The notes under the pieces were generated by a model. It saw nothing but the letters and a program-made list of their open reading frames with translations. It was not told the DNA's origin and ran no database searches. From Anaerolineales bacterium UBA832 (GTDB lineage: Bacteria; Chloroflexota; Anaerolineae; Anaerolineales; UBA11657): a DNA stretch of 52,889 nucleotides. Shown here in pieces: positions 35,450 to 44,308 of this stretch (position 1 is its first letter; each line of letters begins with the position of its first letter). A program made the translations under genes and the position numbers. Location of the stretch: NCBI GenBank assembly GCA_002296125.1, contig DBHI01000108.1:1-52889 (forward strand). The letters run 5' to 3'.

Positions 35450-36633
35450 CTTCTATGTCTCCTTTTTGCACTGTTAGTTAATGTTTTACCAAAGGCCTTT
35501 TTAGATATTTCAGTATATATTTGATTTTTGTGCATGCTATTACTGATCATTTGGTCAAGGTATTGTTTTTCTTCCCATGTTACTACTGCTAGTTCATGTG
35601 ATCTCATTAGTACATATGGATATCCGTTTCCAAAACTTGATTGTTCAACAATACTAGAATGTATAATCGACAGTTTGTCAGGTTGTTGTGTTACCCATTC
35701 AGGCACTTCTACTCTGAGAATAACAGGTTCATTGATTGTACCAGTATTTACATAAAAGAACATTATTTTTTGTCCAGCTGGCATGTAACTCTTCAAGTTT
35801 TGTGGTGAAGCATTAACAAATATAGCACTTCTTTCACCAGGTCTAAGGAAATTAAAAAGCATACGATCTGTGAGTTGGTTGTATGGATATAAACTACGTA
35901 TTTCGTCCTCATTAAATGAAGTGTCTTTTATATCATGAAGTTTAAGAAGTCGTAATACATTAGCAGCTCTTGGTCTGCTTATTACACCTGCAATGCAGGC
36001 GCCTGTAGATTCGATCTTGATCAATGTGTCTAAATATTCTTGCAACATTTCAGCAGATTGAGAATTTTCTCGAGTTTGTAGACCCAGATATAGTAGCAGA
36101 CCATTATCTAGCATTAACACAGTAGGATTGTTTTGATCTTCTCTAGTTGCAAGTTTAGATAATTCTTGTAATTCTATAATGTCTCGTTTAGCATTTATTA
36201 TGGCATTCGAGATCAGAGATCCATTAGGATATATATCATGGTCTTGATAGAATAAATGTGGTTGAGAACTACAATAAGGTGCTTCATTTGATCCATGACT
36301 AAACACTATACTTCCAGTGTTAATCAAAAAATACATTGCTTTCCCATGTCTATCGGGATAAATTTGTGATCCATCTGTCGCAATAATATTGGCTATTTGT
36401 GGCTGTGCTGGGCATTCAAATGAGGAGTTAATAGGTTCTTTTGTAGGTATTGCTCCGGTCCAATTTAATGATATTGCTTTTGTAATTTTCTGTTGTAAAA
36501 GATCATCATTGACAAATTGTTCTAATGTATTTTTCGCTGTTTTATGTTTATCTTGTATTTCTATATGTTTAGATGCCAATGTGGTGCTCATTGCTTTTAC
36601 ATCTGATGTTACTTTGTTTAATTCAAGTCCCAT
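35446..36633 (-). CDS. nurA: NurA-domain nuclease
   Basis: A 395-residue NurA-type nuclease. After an N-terminal helical region come IIATDGSQIYPDRH with the metal-binding Asp87, and VLMLDNGLLLYLGLQ with Asp176. Both are the acidic positions of the RNase H-like NurA fold. A C-terminal GYPYVLMRSHELAVVT provides the conserved His. NurA degrades 5' DNA ends or single strands and works with HerA. Here nurA, the HAS-like gene and herA overlap in this order on the minus strand, which is an operon for a DNA end-processing complex. Whether it serves repair or defence cannot be told from the window; no Mre11/Rad50 gene is present. The tail is basic (SAKRRHRR), fitting DNA binding. Confidence 0.9.
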   Translation of the reverse strand: MGLELNKVTSDVKAMSTTLASKHIEIQDKHKTAKNTLEQFVNDDLLQQKITKAISLNWTGAIPTKEPINSSFECPAQPQIANIIATDGSQIYPDRHGKAMYFLINTGSIVFSHGSNEAPYCSSQPHLFYQDHDIYPNGSLISNAIINAKRDIIELQELSKLATREDQNNPTVLMLDNGLLLYLGLQTRENSQSAEMLQEYLDTLIKIESTGACIAGVISRPRAANVLRLLKLHDIKDTSFNEDEIRSLYPYNQLTDRMLFNFLRPGERSAIFVNASPQNLKSYMPAGQKIMFFYVNTGTINEPVILRVEVPEWVTQQPDKLSIIHSSIVEQSSFGNGYPYVLMRSHELAVVTWEEKQYLDQMISNSMHKNQIYTEISKKAFGKTLTNSAKRRHRR

Positions 36634-36765
36634 GTGATTGTTTTTTATTATTTGGTTTGAATAAAAGTTAAGGTGTTATAAATAAATTAGTTTTAGTTTT
36701 TCTTGATTGAAGAGATTATAGCATGCACATCAGAATGCTATATTATGTTTTTGATGCAGGCACAA

Positions 36766-37494
36766 TTAGGTTTCTCCTAAATATGCTTGACGCATCATGC
36801 TGTTGTTTTGTAAACGATGAGCTGTGTCTTTGAGAACTACTGCTCCTGTTTGCAATACATATCCATAATCAGCAATTGATAGTGCCATATTGGCATTTTG
36901 TTCTACCATAAATATAGTGGTACCTTGTTGATTAATTTCTTCAATTATTTTGAAAACTTGTTGTACAAATAAAGGTGATAAACCCATGGATGGTTCATCC
37001 ATCAAAAGCAAAGTTGGTCTTGACATCAATGCTCGGGCCATAGCAAGCATTTGTTGTTCTCCCCCAGACATTGTCCCTCCAAGTTGTTTCAATCGTTCTT
37101 TGAGTCTAGGGAAAAGATCTAACATTTTTTCCATGTCATTTCTTATGTTTTGCTTGTCTTGTCGCAGGAATGCACCCATTTCCAAATTTTCTTTTACTGT
37201 CATTCTGCTAAATATACGTCTGTTTTCAGGTACCATTGATATTCCACGTTCTACCATTTTAGTTGTAGACATTCCAGTTATATCTTCACCTTGGTATATT
37301 ATTCTTCCATGCTTAGGGATTAGCATTCCACTAATAGTTCGTAAAGTAGTTGATTTTCCGCTTGCATTACCACCTAATAGGCATGTGATTTGACCTTCAT
37401 TTATAGTCATGCTTACTTCACGGAGAACTTGAATTTGTCCATAAAATGCATTTATATTTTCAAGTTTTAAAATTGGTTGACTATTATTCATCAT
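36766..37494 (-). CDS. livF: Branched-chain amino acid-type ABC transporter ATPase LivF
   Basis: A 242-residue ABC ATPase. Walker A is GGNASGKS (41-48), the Q-loop is in VPENRRIFSRMTV, the signature is MSGGEQQML, Walker B is LLLMDEPSMGLSP and the H-loop is FMVEQN. The VPENR and DEPSMGLSP forms are those of LivF. It pairs with LivG to drive uptake of branched-chain or related amino acids, amides or urea. The ATG at 37494 has GGA shortly upstream; a TTG at 37503 would add three residues. It is the last gene of livH-livM-livG-livF, 22 bases after livG from this start, and a weak AT-rich hairpin (36717-36742) lies beyond its stop. Confidence 0.92.
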   Translation of the reverse strand: MMNNSQPILKLENINAFYGQIQVLREVSMTINEGQITCLLGGNASGKSTTLRTISGMLIPKHGRIIYQGEDITGMSTTKMVERGISMVPENRRIFSRMTVKENLEMGAFLRQDKQNIRNDMEKMLDLFPRLKERLKQLGGTMSGGEQQMLAMARALMSRPTLLLMDEPSMGLSPLFVQQVFKIIEEINQQGTTIFMVEQNANMALSIADYGYVLQTGAVVLKDTAHRLQNNSMMRQAYLGET

Positions 37495-37516
37495 CTTTTC
37501 CAATTAATTATGATCT

Positions 37517-38296
37517 TTAATTGTCTGATCTACCTAAATATGCTTCTATTACTCGATCATCATTGGCAACAGTATAATAATCTCCTTCAGCAATTTTGCC
37601 ACCATAGTCCATAGCAATTACATGGTCTGATACATCCTTTACGACTTGCATGTCATGTTCAATTACCAGAATGCTAAAACCTCTTTCGTCTCTGAGACGT
37701 CCTATAAGATTGGCAATTTCAATAGTTTCTTTGGGATTCATCCCAGCTGCTGGTTCATCCAATAGTAACAATTGTGCTTCTGTACTCATCGCTCTAGCAA
37801 TTTCAAGTCTTCTGCGGTTAGCATATGAAAGTACTGAGGCTGGTTGATTCATTCGGTATCCAGATAATCTAGAACCAAAAAATTCTAATTGATTTTTGGC
37901 ATACTGTTTGATATGTTCTTCTTCTTTTATATGATCAGATGATTGTAAGATTGCTCCAATTACACCACTGTTAGTACGGCAATGTTGTCCTATCATGGCA
38001 TTTTCTAAGATAGTCATATCTGTGAATAGTCGTACGGCTTGGAAAGTACGTGCTATACCTAATTCAGTTATTTGATATGGGGAAAGTCCAACAATATTGT
38101 GTCCATTAAATGTGATTTCACCACTAGTAACTGGGTAAAGTCCTGTAATCAAATTAAAAAAAGTTGTTTTACCTGCACCATTTGGTCCAATGATGCTAAC
38201 TATTTCACCCTGCTTCATATGGAAGTTGAATTGATTTACGGCTGTCAATCCTCCGAAATCTTTGCTTAAGTTTTTACATTCAAAGAAGTGTTTCAA
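37517..38296 (-). CDS. livG: Branched-chain amino acid-type ABC transporter ATPase LivG
   Basis: A 259-residue ABC ATPase. Walker A is GPNGAGKTT near residue 37, the Q-loop region is GIARTFQAVRLF, Walker B is LLLLDEPAAGMNPKE and the H-loop is LVIEHDM. The AAGMNP form is specific for LivG. The signature reads LSYANRR where LSYG-x-QRR is usual, a substitution to check but within the drift seen in this family. The start is a TTG at 38296, with AAAGG nine bases before it. It forms the nucleotide-binding pair with LivF. Spacing to livM is 6 bases. Confidence 0.92.
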   Translation of the reverse strand: MKHFFECKNLSKDFGGLTAVNQFNFHMKQGEIVSIIGPNGAGKTTFFNLITGLYPVTSGEITFNGHNIVGLSPYQITELGIARTFQAVRLFTDMTILENAMIGQHCRTNSGVIGAILQSSDHIKEEEHIKQYAKNQLEFFGSRLSGYRMNQPASVLSYANRRRLEIARAMSTEAQLLLLDEPAAGMNPKETIEIANLIGRLRDERGFSILVIEHDMQVVKDVSDHVIAMDYGGKIAEGDYYTVANDDRVIEAYLGRSDN

Positions 38297-38302
38297 ATTA
38301 AT

Positions 38303-40426
38303 TTACCTTTTTACGTGTGAATAGATTGTACTATTTTCTACCCATGCATCTTGTATCAAATCTTGATCTTTAATCATTGTATTGGTATTAGATTTTGGTA
38401 CTAATCCTTCAGGACGTAACAACATCATTACAATTAACAGTGTTCCATATATTAATAGTCTGAATTCTGAGAATTCACGCAATAATTCTGGTAATCCTAC
38501 CAGGACTAGTGCTCCTATAATTACTCCGGTAAGATTTCCTATTCCACCTACAATTATTAAACTTAACGCAGTAATTGATACAAGTACATTAAAACTGTGT
38601 GGGAATATAGTACCTAGCTTAGTTGCAAATATAGCTCCACTTATACTGGCTATCATTGCTCCCATACCAAAAGCAAGTAATTTGTAGTACACAGTATTGA
38701 TACCCATTGTTTCTGCTACCTTTTCATCTGCTTTCATAGCCATCCACGCTCTTCCCACTCTGGAATCTTTTATTCTTACAGAAATAAATAGGGCAATTAG
38801 TGCAAATAATATAATTAAGTAATATATCCTGTGGGGTCCAATGAATTCAATGCTCCCGATACTTATTGGTGGTATTTTTATAATTCCTTGTGCTCCTCCT
38901 AGCCATGGTTTGAACCAATCAGATAGAAATAGGAATCTAGCAATTTCACCAAATCCAAGAGTAACAATTGCAAGATAATCTCCACGCATTCTTAACACAG
39001 GTGTTGCTACTAATATCCCTGTTAATCCTGTGATTACAATAACGATAGGTAGTGCAGCCCAGAATGACAATCCCAATTCTAGAGAGGCTCTAGGTGATGT
39101 TAAGAGTGCTGTAGTATATGCACCAACAGCGAAAAATGCTACATGTCCTAGATCTAATAGTCCAGCATTTCCTACTACTATATTTAAACCAAATCCCATT
39201 AGCATATAAATTCCTATATTGACTAGCACTTCACTTGGAAATACACCTAGCAACATTGGAAGTGACAATAGTAGTGCAGATCCCATAACAATAGAAAAAT
39301 TTCGTTTTGTTTTTATGATTAGGGTTTGATGTTCTAGTTCAGACAAATTGTTTGTATTATATGATTTTGTTTTTCTGAGAGATTTCCACAATATTGATAT
39401 TATGCTGTAGGATATAGATCCGACTAAGATTAGTTCAGAAATCGTAATGATTAAATTGATAATAGATGTACTATTTGCAAACAAGTTTGTTACATTATTG
39501 AATTGATTGTATACAACTATTGCACATTGACCAAGTGTTGCATTAGTTGTTATGTATCCTTCTCTACACAAAGGTAACATGGGTAGATTCTTATCACTGA
39601 TTGCTATAAACCAATATATTCTCAAAAGCAATGTTATAGCTAACATTATGTACATACTTATTCTTAGATTTATAGAATGATAGATAGCTACTAATCGCAT
39701 TGTGTTTTCATATGCTGTTGGTAAATAAGGATAAATACTTGTAGTTATAACTATTAGTATGAAAATTACGATGCTAGCAGTAACAGAAACACCATTTTTA
39801 TCAATAAGAAAATTTAGTAGTATTTTGGGCCAACCATCTTTAGATAATATTATTGTAATAATATCTTGGAACATGCCCAGGATGATGACAGAGGATATTC
39901 CAGCTATTAGTAATAGCCTTAATTTACCAGGTAAGTTGAGAAAAAGTGTTCCAATAAATCCTAATACAACTCCTAATACTAACAAATTCATGGTTGCAGT
40001 ATAGATATCTTTGTCAAATGTTAATATGGTTAATAGTGTTGGTGATGCATTAATAAATATCGGTCGAATGTCTATTTCATTAATGAATACAACAAATATT
40101 GCTAATATTGAACTTATAATTAAACCAGTGAATATGCCAACAAGTAGTTCCCAGAGATAGTTTATGCCATTTGAAGAATGCTTGTATTCAAGTGAGATTT
40201 GTCGAAATTGTTGGATGGTTAGGATTGTGCCACTGAGTGTAATAATTACTAACAAAGTGTGACCCATTGATATTACTTCACTAATAATATCACGTGAATT
40301 AAATTTTTCTACCATGCCAATTAGAGCGACAAAGATACAAATTATTCCTGCATAAACTCCAATTCTGATACATTTGAGTAGATCTTGTTGTATATTATTT
40401 ATTGTTTTATGTTCAGAAGTGTTCAT
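38303..40426 (-). CDS. livM: LivM-type permease with ~375-residue membrane extension
   Basis: A 707-residue permease, about twice the usual LivM length. The LivM core starts near Met381: VLVNIGIYMLMGFGLNIVVG, GNAGLLDLGHVAFFAVGAY, RMRGDYLAIVTLGFGEI, and the EAA-like RVGRAWMAMKADEKVAETMG that contacts the ATPases, ending with LIYGTLLIVMMLLRPEGL. The first ~375 residues hold six to eight extra hydrophobic helices with no motif that I recognise. One loop (about 290-320) contains two Cys and could be extracytoplasmic. The open frame is continuous and the ATG at 40426 follows livH by only 4 bases, so the extension is real. It may help capture substrate in the absence of a binding-protein gene, but this is speculation. 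Confidence 0.9.
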   Translation of the reverse strand: MNTSEHKTINNIQQDLLKCIRIGVYAGIICIFVALIGMVEKFNSRDIISEVISMGHTLLVIITLSGTILTIQQFRQISLEYKHSSNGINYLWELLVGIFTGLIISSILAIFVVFINEIDIRPIFINASPTLLTILTFDKDIYTATMNLLVLGVVLGFIGTLFLNLPGKLRLLLIAGISSVIILGMFQDIITIILSKDGWPKILLNFLIDKNGVSVTASIVIFILIVITTSIYPYLPTAYENTMRLVAIYHSINLRISMYIMLAITLLLRIYWFIAISDKNLPMLPLCREGYITTNATLGQCAIVVYNQFNNVTNLFANSTSIINLIITISELILVGSISYSIISILWKSLRKTKSYNTNNLSELEHQTLIIKTKRNFSIVMGSALLLSLPMLLGVFPSEVLVNIGIYMLMGFGLNIVVGNAGLLDLGHVAFFAVGAYTTALLTSPRASLELGLSFWAALPIVIVITGLTGILVATPVLRMRGDYLAIVTLGFGEIARFLFLSDWFKPWLGGAQGIIKIPPISIGSIEFIGPHRIYYLIILFALIALFISVRIKDSRVGRAWMAMKADEKVAETMGINTVYYKLLAFGMGAMIASISGAIFATKLGTIFPHSFNVLVSITALSLIIVGGIGNLTGVIIGALVLVGLPELLREFSEFRLLIYGTLLIVMMLLRPEGLVPKSNTNTMIKDQDLIQDAWVENSTIYSHVKR

Positions 40427-40430
40427 ATGA

Positions 40431-41489
40431 TTATGCTTTTTCTTCAGATAATTTTTCTCCCAGTATGCCTTGTGGTCTAAAAATTAGTACTAATACTAGC
40501 ATGACTATTGCAATAGCATCTTTTAGCTGATTAGCACCAACTATTCCTAGTCCCTGTAACACAAGATTAGGTCCTAATGATTCAAAAATTCCCAGAAAAA
40601 GTCCACCTAACATTGCTCCGGGAATATTTCCAATTCCACCCAATACAGCAGCAGAAAATGCTTTCAGACCCGGTAAGAATCCCATGCTATAGCCAATGCC
40701 TTGTGGTTGATATATTCCCCTAAAGACACCCGCAGCACCTGCTAACATGCCACCTAACATAAATGTAATCACAATAATTTTTTTAACATTTATTCCCATT
40801 AATGCGGCTATTTCTCTATCTTCAGAAACTGCTCTCATTGATTTTCCTACTTTAGTTTTTTCTACAAACCAATAGAGTATTAACATAATCAAAAGTGCTG
40901 CTACAGCTACAACGATTTGCACTACTTGTATAGTAGTAGTACCAATTGTCCATTTCCCCCAAATTGTTCCAAAGTCCGGATAAGTTTTGAATCCTGTACC
41001 AAAAAAACCACGAAAAGAATACTGCAAGAAAAAAGATGCTCCAATAGCGGTGATTAATGCAACTATACGTGGTGCATTATGTAGTTTTCTATATGCAATT
41101 TTTTCTAGTAATAAGGCTACTAAAGTAGAGGTAAGCATTGCAGTAATTAACAAAATAACTATAGTAATGATTGGTTGTCTAATTAAGAATCCAGATTTTT
41201 CTAGAGCATTTGCAACAAAGTAAGATACAAATGCCCCTGCCATATACACTTCACCATGGGCAAAATTTATCATTAACATTATTCCATATACAAGTGAGTA
41301 TCCAAGTGCAATTAGAGCATAAATACTTCCTTGAGCCAATCCAGCTACAATTAAACTTATCCAGTTATTAGCAGAATATTTACCAGAAATAATTGTATTA
41401 GCAACTCCCCAGAGTATTAGTATAATAACTAATATTCTAATACCCCAGAGTATGATATTAACCCATGAAATTTTGTTGGTGTTTGGCAT
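40431..41489 (-). CDS. livH: Branched-chain amino acid-type ABC transporter permease LivH
   Basis: A 352-residue permease of the LivH family. SLIVAGLAQGSIYALIALGYSLVYG, INFAHGEVYMAGAF and the EAA loop VGKSMRAVSEDREIAALMGI are diagnostic. LGGMLAGAAGVFRGIYQP, LKAFSAAVLGGIGNIPGAMLG and LIFRPQGILGEK follow. An extra N-terminal helix (INIILWGIRILVIILILWG) precedes the core. It forms the membrane channel with LivM. As first gene of the operon it has a TATAAT about 30 bases upstream on the minus strand. No substrate-binding protein gene lies next to it. Confidence 0.93.
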   Translation of the reverse strand: MPNTNKISWVNIILWGIRILVIILILWGVANTIISGKYSANNWISLIVAGLAQGSIYALIALGYSLVYGIMLMINFAHGEVYMAGAFVSYFVANALEKSGFLIRQPIITIVILLITAMLTSTLVALLLEKIAYRKLHNAPRIVALITAIGASFFLQYSFRGFFGTGFKTYPDFGTIWGKWTIGTTTIQVVQIVVAVAALLIMLILYWFVEKTKVGKSMRAVSEDREIAALMGINVKKIIVITFMLGGMLAGAAGVFRGIYQPQGIGYSMGFLPGLKAFSAAVLGGIGNIPGAMLGGLFLGIFESLGPNLVLQGLGIVGANQLKDAIAIVMLVLVLIFRPQGILGEKLSEEKA

Positions 41490-41519
41490 ACTACATGTTG
41501 TTAGTTGTTAGAAAAAGGC

Positions 41520-41525
41520 ATTATA
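41520..41525 (-). promoter_or_regulatory. Possible -10 box of the liv operon
   Basis: Minus-strand TATAAT at 41525-41520, about 30 bases before the livH ATG. The best -35-like hexamer (ATGACA) is only 14 bases upstream of it, so the promoter is weakly supported. Confidence 0.35.
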
Positions 41526-41584
41526 AATATGCTTTGTATTGTCATTGGTTCCCTGCTGTTGTGAATTTGATGGAACACAAAATT

Positions 41585-41620
41585 GAACACGTTGTTCCTT
41601 TCGTAACTTACAAGTATAAA
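41585..41620 (+). promoter_or_regulatory. Promoter with overlapping 13-bp palindrome, upstream of the PLP dehydratase
   Basis: TTGTTC at 41592-41597 and TATAAA at 41615-41620 are separated by 17 bases. The -35 lies within the palindrome GAACA-CGT-TGTTC (41585-41597), so a dimeric regulator could block RNA polymerase there. The rest of 41490-41754 holds no gene that I can see. Confidence 0.45.
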
Positions 41621-41754
41621 ATATGCTAAAGTATATGAGTATTTTTGAAGTGTATCATCAATTGTTGTGTCTAGTCAAATAGAATCTATCAGATTTATTT
41701 GCAAGCAATTATGTGATGTCATTTGAATGTTAGAATATATTTGTTAGGAGGAAA

Positions 41755-42687
41755 ATGAAAGAATTAATCAATACAAATATTGCCAATGAACCAGTGTTAA
41801 AAACACATATTTTGCACACTTCTCATTTAAATGAGGTTACCAATTGTGAAGTTTATCTTGTGAGTGAATTGTGTCAGGTTACTGGATCGTTTAAATTTAG
41901 AGCAGCATGGAACGTTGTAAGCAAAGTTGATAATATAGGTTTTTTGGCTGCTTCCTCTGGGAATTTTGGTCAAGCTCTAGCTTGTGCATCTCAAATGCAA
42001 GGTCGAAAATGTACAGTTGTGATGCCAGATAATTCAGCACGCGTGAAAATTAATGCAGTTAAATCATATGGTGCAAATGTAGATCTAATTGATGTTAATC
42101 AAATTTCTCGATCTGATAGAGTATTAGAACTGGCTAGACTAATGCCAGATTATTATGTATGCAGTGCTTATGATGACCAATATGTTGTTGAAGGTAATGC
42201 TACTTTAGGAGCAGAGCTGTCATTAATGCTTCCCGATCTTGATGCTATTATTGTTCCTATAGGAGGAGGTGGTTTGGCTTCAGGCATAATCTATGCTTTG
42301 AGTGATGCAGGTCTTGAAATGGAAGTATGGGGTGCTGAACCTTTAGAAGCAAATGATGCTGCTAAATCATTTCGAACTGGTAAGTTGATGGTTAATGAGG
42401 TTGAACCTAATACTTTGGCTGATGGTGCTCGAACATTAAGTTTAGGCAACTTAAATTTTGATATATTGAGGACGGGATTGAAGGGTATTATAGAAGTTAC
42501 AGAGGATTTAATTCCATTATCTATGAAGCATGCTTATAAATGTGGTTTGCGTCTTGAACCAACAGGTGCTTTATCAATTGCAGCACTGTTAAGTGCAAAG
42601 CATCAATTTAGAAATAAAAAAGTAGGATGTGTGTTAAGTGGAGGAAATGTAGATGATGAGTTGTATTTTGAGCTATTAGGACTATAG
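41755..42687 (+). CDS. PLP-dependent threonine/serine dehydratase-like enzyme
   Basis: A 310-residue fold-type II PLP enzyme. TGSFKFRAAWN holds the Schiff-base Lys47, AASSGNFGQALA binds the substrate carboxylate, and VPIGGGGLASG (from residue 168) binds the PLP phosphate. A late VLSGGNVD closes the site. There is no C-terminal ACT-like regulatory domain, so it resembles catabolic threonine dehydratase or serine racemase and not biosynthetic IlvA. It would convert threonine to 2-oxobutanoate and ammonia, or serine to pyruvate. AGGAGG lies directly upstream of the ATG. It is divergent from the liv operon, so an imported amino acid might be its substrate. Confidence 0.9.
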   Translation: MKELINTNIANEPVLKTHILHTSHLNEVTNCEVYLVSELCQVTGSFKFRAAWNVVSKVDNIGFLAASSGNFGQALACASQMQGRKCTVVMPDNSARVKINAVKSYGANVDLIDVNQISRSDRVLELARLMPDYYVCSAYDDQYVVEGNATLGAELSLMLPDLDAIIVPIGGGGLASGIIYALSDAGLEMEVWGAEPLEANDAAKSFRTGKLMVNEVEPNTLADGARTLSLGNLNFDILRTGLKGIIEVTEDLIPLSMKHAYKCGLRLEPTGALSIAALLSAKHQFRNKKVGCVLSGGNVDDELYFELLGL

Positions 42688-42726
42688 TTATTATATGTAT
42701 TTCAGTATTGTTGTTGGAATAATTTT

Positions 42727-43104
42727 ATGAAAACACTTCTTATTCGTTGGAGCGTGAATGTAGTATCCATATGGGTAGTGCAACATATTGTAGCAGAAGG
42801 ATTTAATAATATAGGTATGACTGTAAATGCATTTATTATTAATGGGTTAATCTTGACAATAGTAGATTCAATTGTGCGTCCAATCGTTAGACTTGTCACA
42901 TGTCCAATAATTATGGCTACTTTAGGTTTAGGAGGTTTTTTGGTAAATGTTTGTATGTTGCTTTTATCTGGATGGATAGGTTTGCAATTTGGTTATGGGT
43001 TTCAAATTGTGGGATTATTAAATGTTATTTATGCTTCATTAATTTTAATTGTGACGAGGTTTGGTATGAACTTGATACTAAGATTTATAATAAGATCTAA
43101 GTAA
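42727..43104 (+). CDS. Four-helix membrane protein, PF04020 'phage holin 4' type
   Basis: A 125-residue protein with four hydrophobic helices. The sequence FIINGLILTIVDSIVRPIVRLVTCPI followed by TLGLGGFLVNVCMLLL is the hallmark of the PF04020 family, in which V-N-x-x-R-P-x-L-x-x-x-x-x-P joins helices 2 and 3 (here split by my limit: helix 2 ends at DSIVRPIV, helix 3 begins at TLGLGG). Despite the holin name, these are chromosomal proteins with no proven lysis role. It lies 39 bases after the PLP enzyme, probably cotranscribed. There are no phage genes around it. Confidence 0.85.
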   Translation: MKTLLIRWSVNVVSIWVVQHIVAEGFNNIGMTVNAFIINGLILTIVDSIVRPIVRLVTCPIIMATLGLGGFLVNVCMLLLSGWIGLQFGYGFQIVGLLNVIYASLILIVTRFGMNLILRFIIRSK

Positions 43105-43214
43105 CATATATTGTTATTTTTGTTAATCACAAATTACGTGTAATAGTTGCAAAAAATTTACATTTTTCTTGTATCTGAAGAATACATCAAACACAAGAGT
43201 TTTAGATTTATTAT

Positions 43215-44279
43215 TTATTCAGTAAGTTTGTAGTAAAAATATTTACCTAATATTGACGCAGTTGCCATTAATGGTACTATCAGTAAACCTGCTAGAATAC
43301 CTCCTATTGCAAGTGCTGCTATTACACCTACAAAAATTAAACCAGGATGTAAGCTAAGGCGCGTACTCATGATTTGTGGACGCAACCATATATTTTCTAT
43401 TTGTTGTACTAAAAAGTATAGAGCCGCGACAATAAGCCCAAACCATGGGTTAGGTATGTCCATATATGTAGAGCCTAGTATAAGTCCTACTATTACAGCA
43501 ATCAGACCAGATGCTGTAGGCCCAAGAGATGGTACTATGTCTAATAGTCCAGCTAATACCCCCAATATTACTGCACCAGGTAGTCCTATTGCAATTCCAC
43601 CTAAACCCGCAAGTACACCAACAATTAGCATTAGTAGTAATTGACCTCTTAAGAATGCTCCCCATACATTGTCAATATCTTCCATTAATTGTTCCCATTC
43701 TAACTTAAGTTTGGGAGGTGCAAGATTTAGTAAGTTGTATTTGAGTTTTTTACCATCTTTGAGCAGATAAAATAGTGTTACTAGTGTGATTAGGACCCAT
43801 AGCATATTGTTTGTGAAGGCAGCAATGAAATCTAACGCATTGCCTGCAATATCGTCAATATCTTCTGTATCTATAGATTCTGCAATAAATTGATCTATGT
43901 TTGTAATCCAATTGCTTGGACTCAATGTTATGTCTCCAATAGAAAAAGACCATGATAATGGTATTCCAGGACTATTAAGAAAGCCTATAACAGTTTCTGA
44001 AAAACCGGCTAGTTGACGAATCAAATATGGAGCTGCAATTACGGGGATTGCAATTAAGATTATCGTTAGTAAAGAGTATACAAGTATTACAGCAAGAGTG
44101 TGACTCATACGTGATTTATCACATAGCCAACTTATCATGGGATTTAATGTGAATGCCAGCAGTGCAGCAATGATGATGGGACTAATAAGTGATCGTCCCA
44201 TCCATACTATCCATATAATAATTAAACTAAGGATAATAATTACTGTATATTTAGTGGATGAATTCCATTTATTATTCAT
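43215..44279 (-). CDS. AI-2E family transporter (UPF0118)
   Basis: A 354-residue protein with about eight membrane helices. Family marks are PIIIAALLAFTLNPMISWL, the amphipathic middle region with VWGAFLRGQLLLMLIVG, GLLDIVPSLGPTASGLIAVIVG, and VQQIENIWLRPQIMS near the end. UPF0118 members have been described as exporters of AI-2-like signals or as Na+/H+ antiporters, so the name does not fix the substrate. It is the third gene of an operon after a CPA2 antiporter and a PII-like protein, with gaps of 24 and 29 bases. That context favours ion transport over quorum sensing. Confidence 0.92.
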   Translation of the reverse strand: MNNKWNSSTKYTVIIILSLIIIWIVWMGRSLISPIIIAALLAFTLNPMISWLCDKSRMSHTLAVILVYSLLTIILIAIPVIAAPYLIRQLAGFSETVIGFLNSPGIPLSWSFSIGDITLSPSNWITNIDQFIAESIDTEDIDDIAGNALDFIAAFTNNMLWVLITLVTLFYLLKDGKKLKYNLLNLAPPKLKLEWEQLMEDIDNVWGAFLRGQLLLMLIVGVLAGLGGIAIGLPGAVILGVLAGLLDIVPSLGPTASGLIAVIVGLILGSTYMDIPNPWFGLIVAALYFLVQQIENIWLRPQIMSTRLSLHPGLIFVGVIAALAIGGILAGLLIVPLMATASILGKYFYYKLTE

Positions 44280-44308
44280 AGTCTAATTTGGCTATAAAAT
44301 ACTATATT

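Noticed and set aside
36717..36742. 8-bp hairpin after livF as a terminator
   Set aside because: The stem is AT-rich with a 10-base loop and no T run on the minus strand.
41585..41597. SOS box (GAAC-N4-GTTC)
   Set aside because: The spacing is five bases, not four, and the downstream gene is metabolic.
42727..43104. Prophage remnant suggested by the holin-type family name
   Set aside because: PF04020 proteins are common chromosomal membrane proteins, and no phage gene is nearby.
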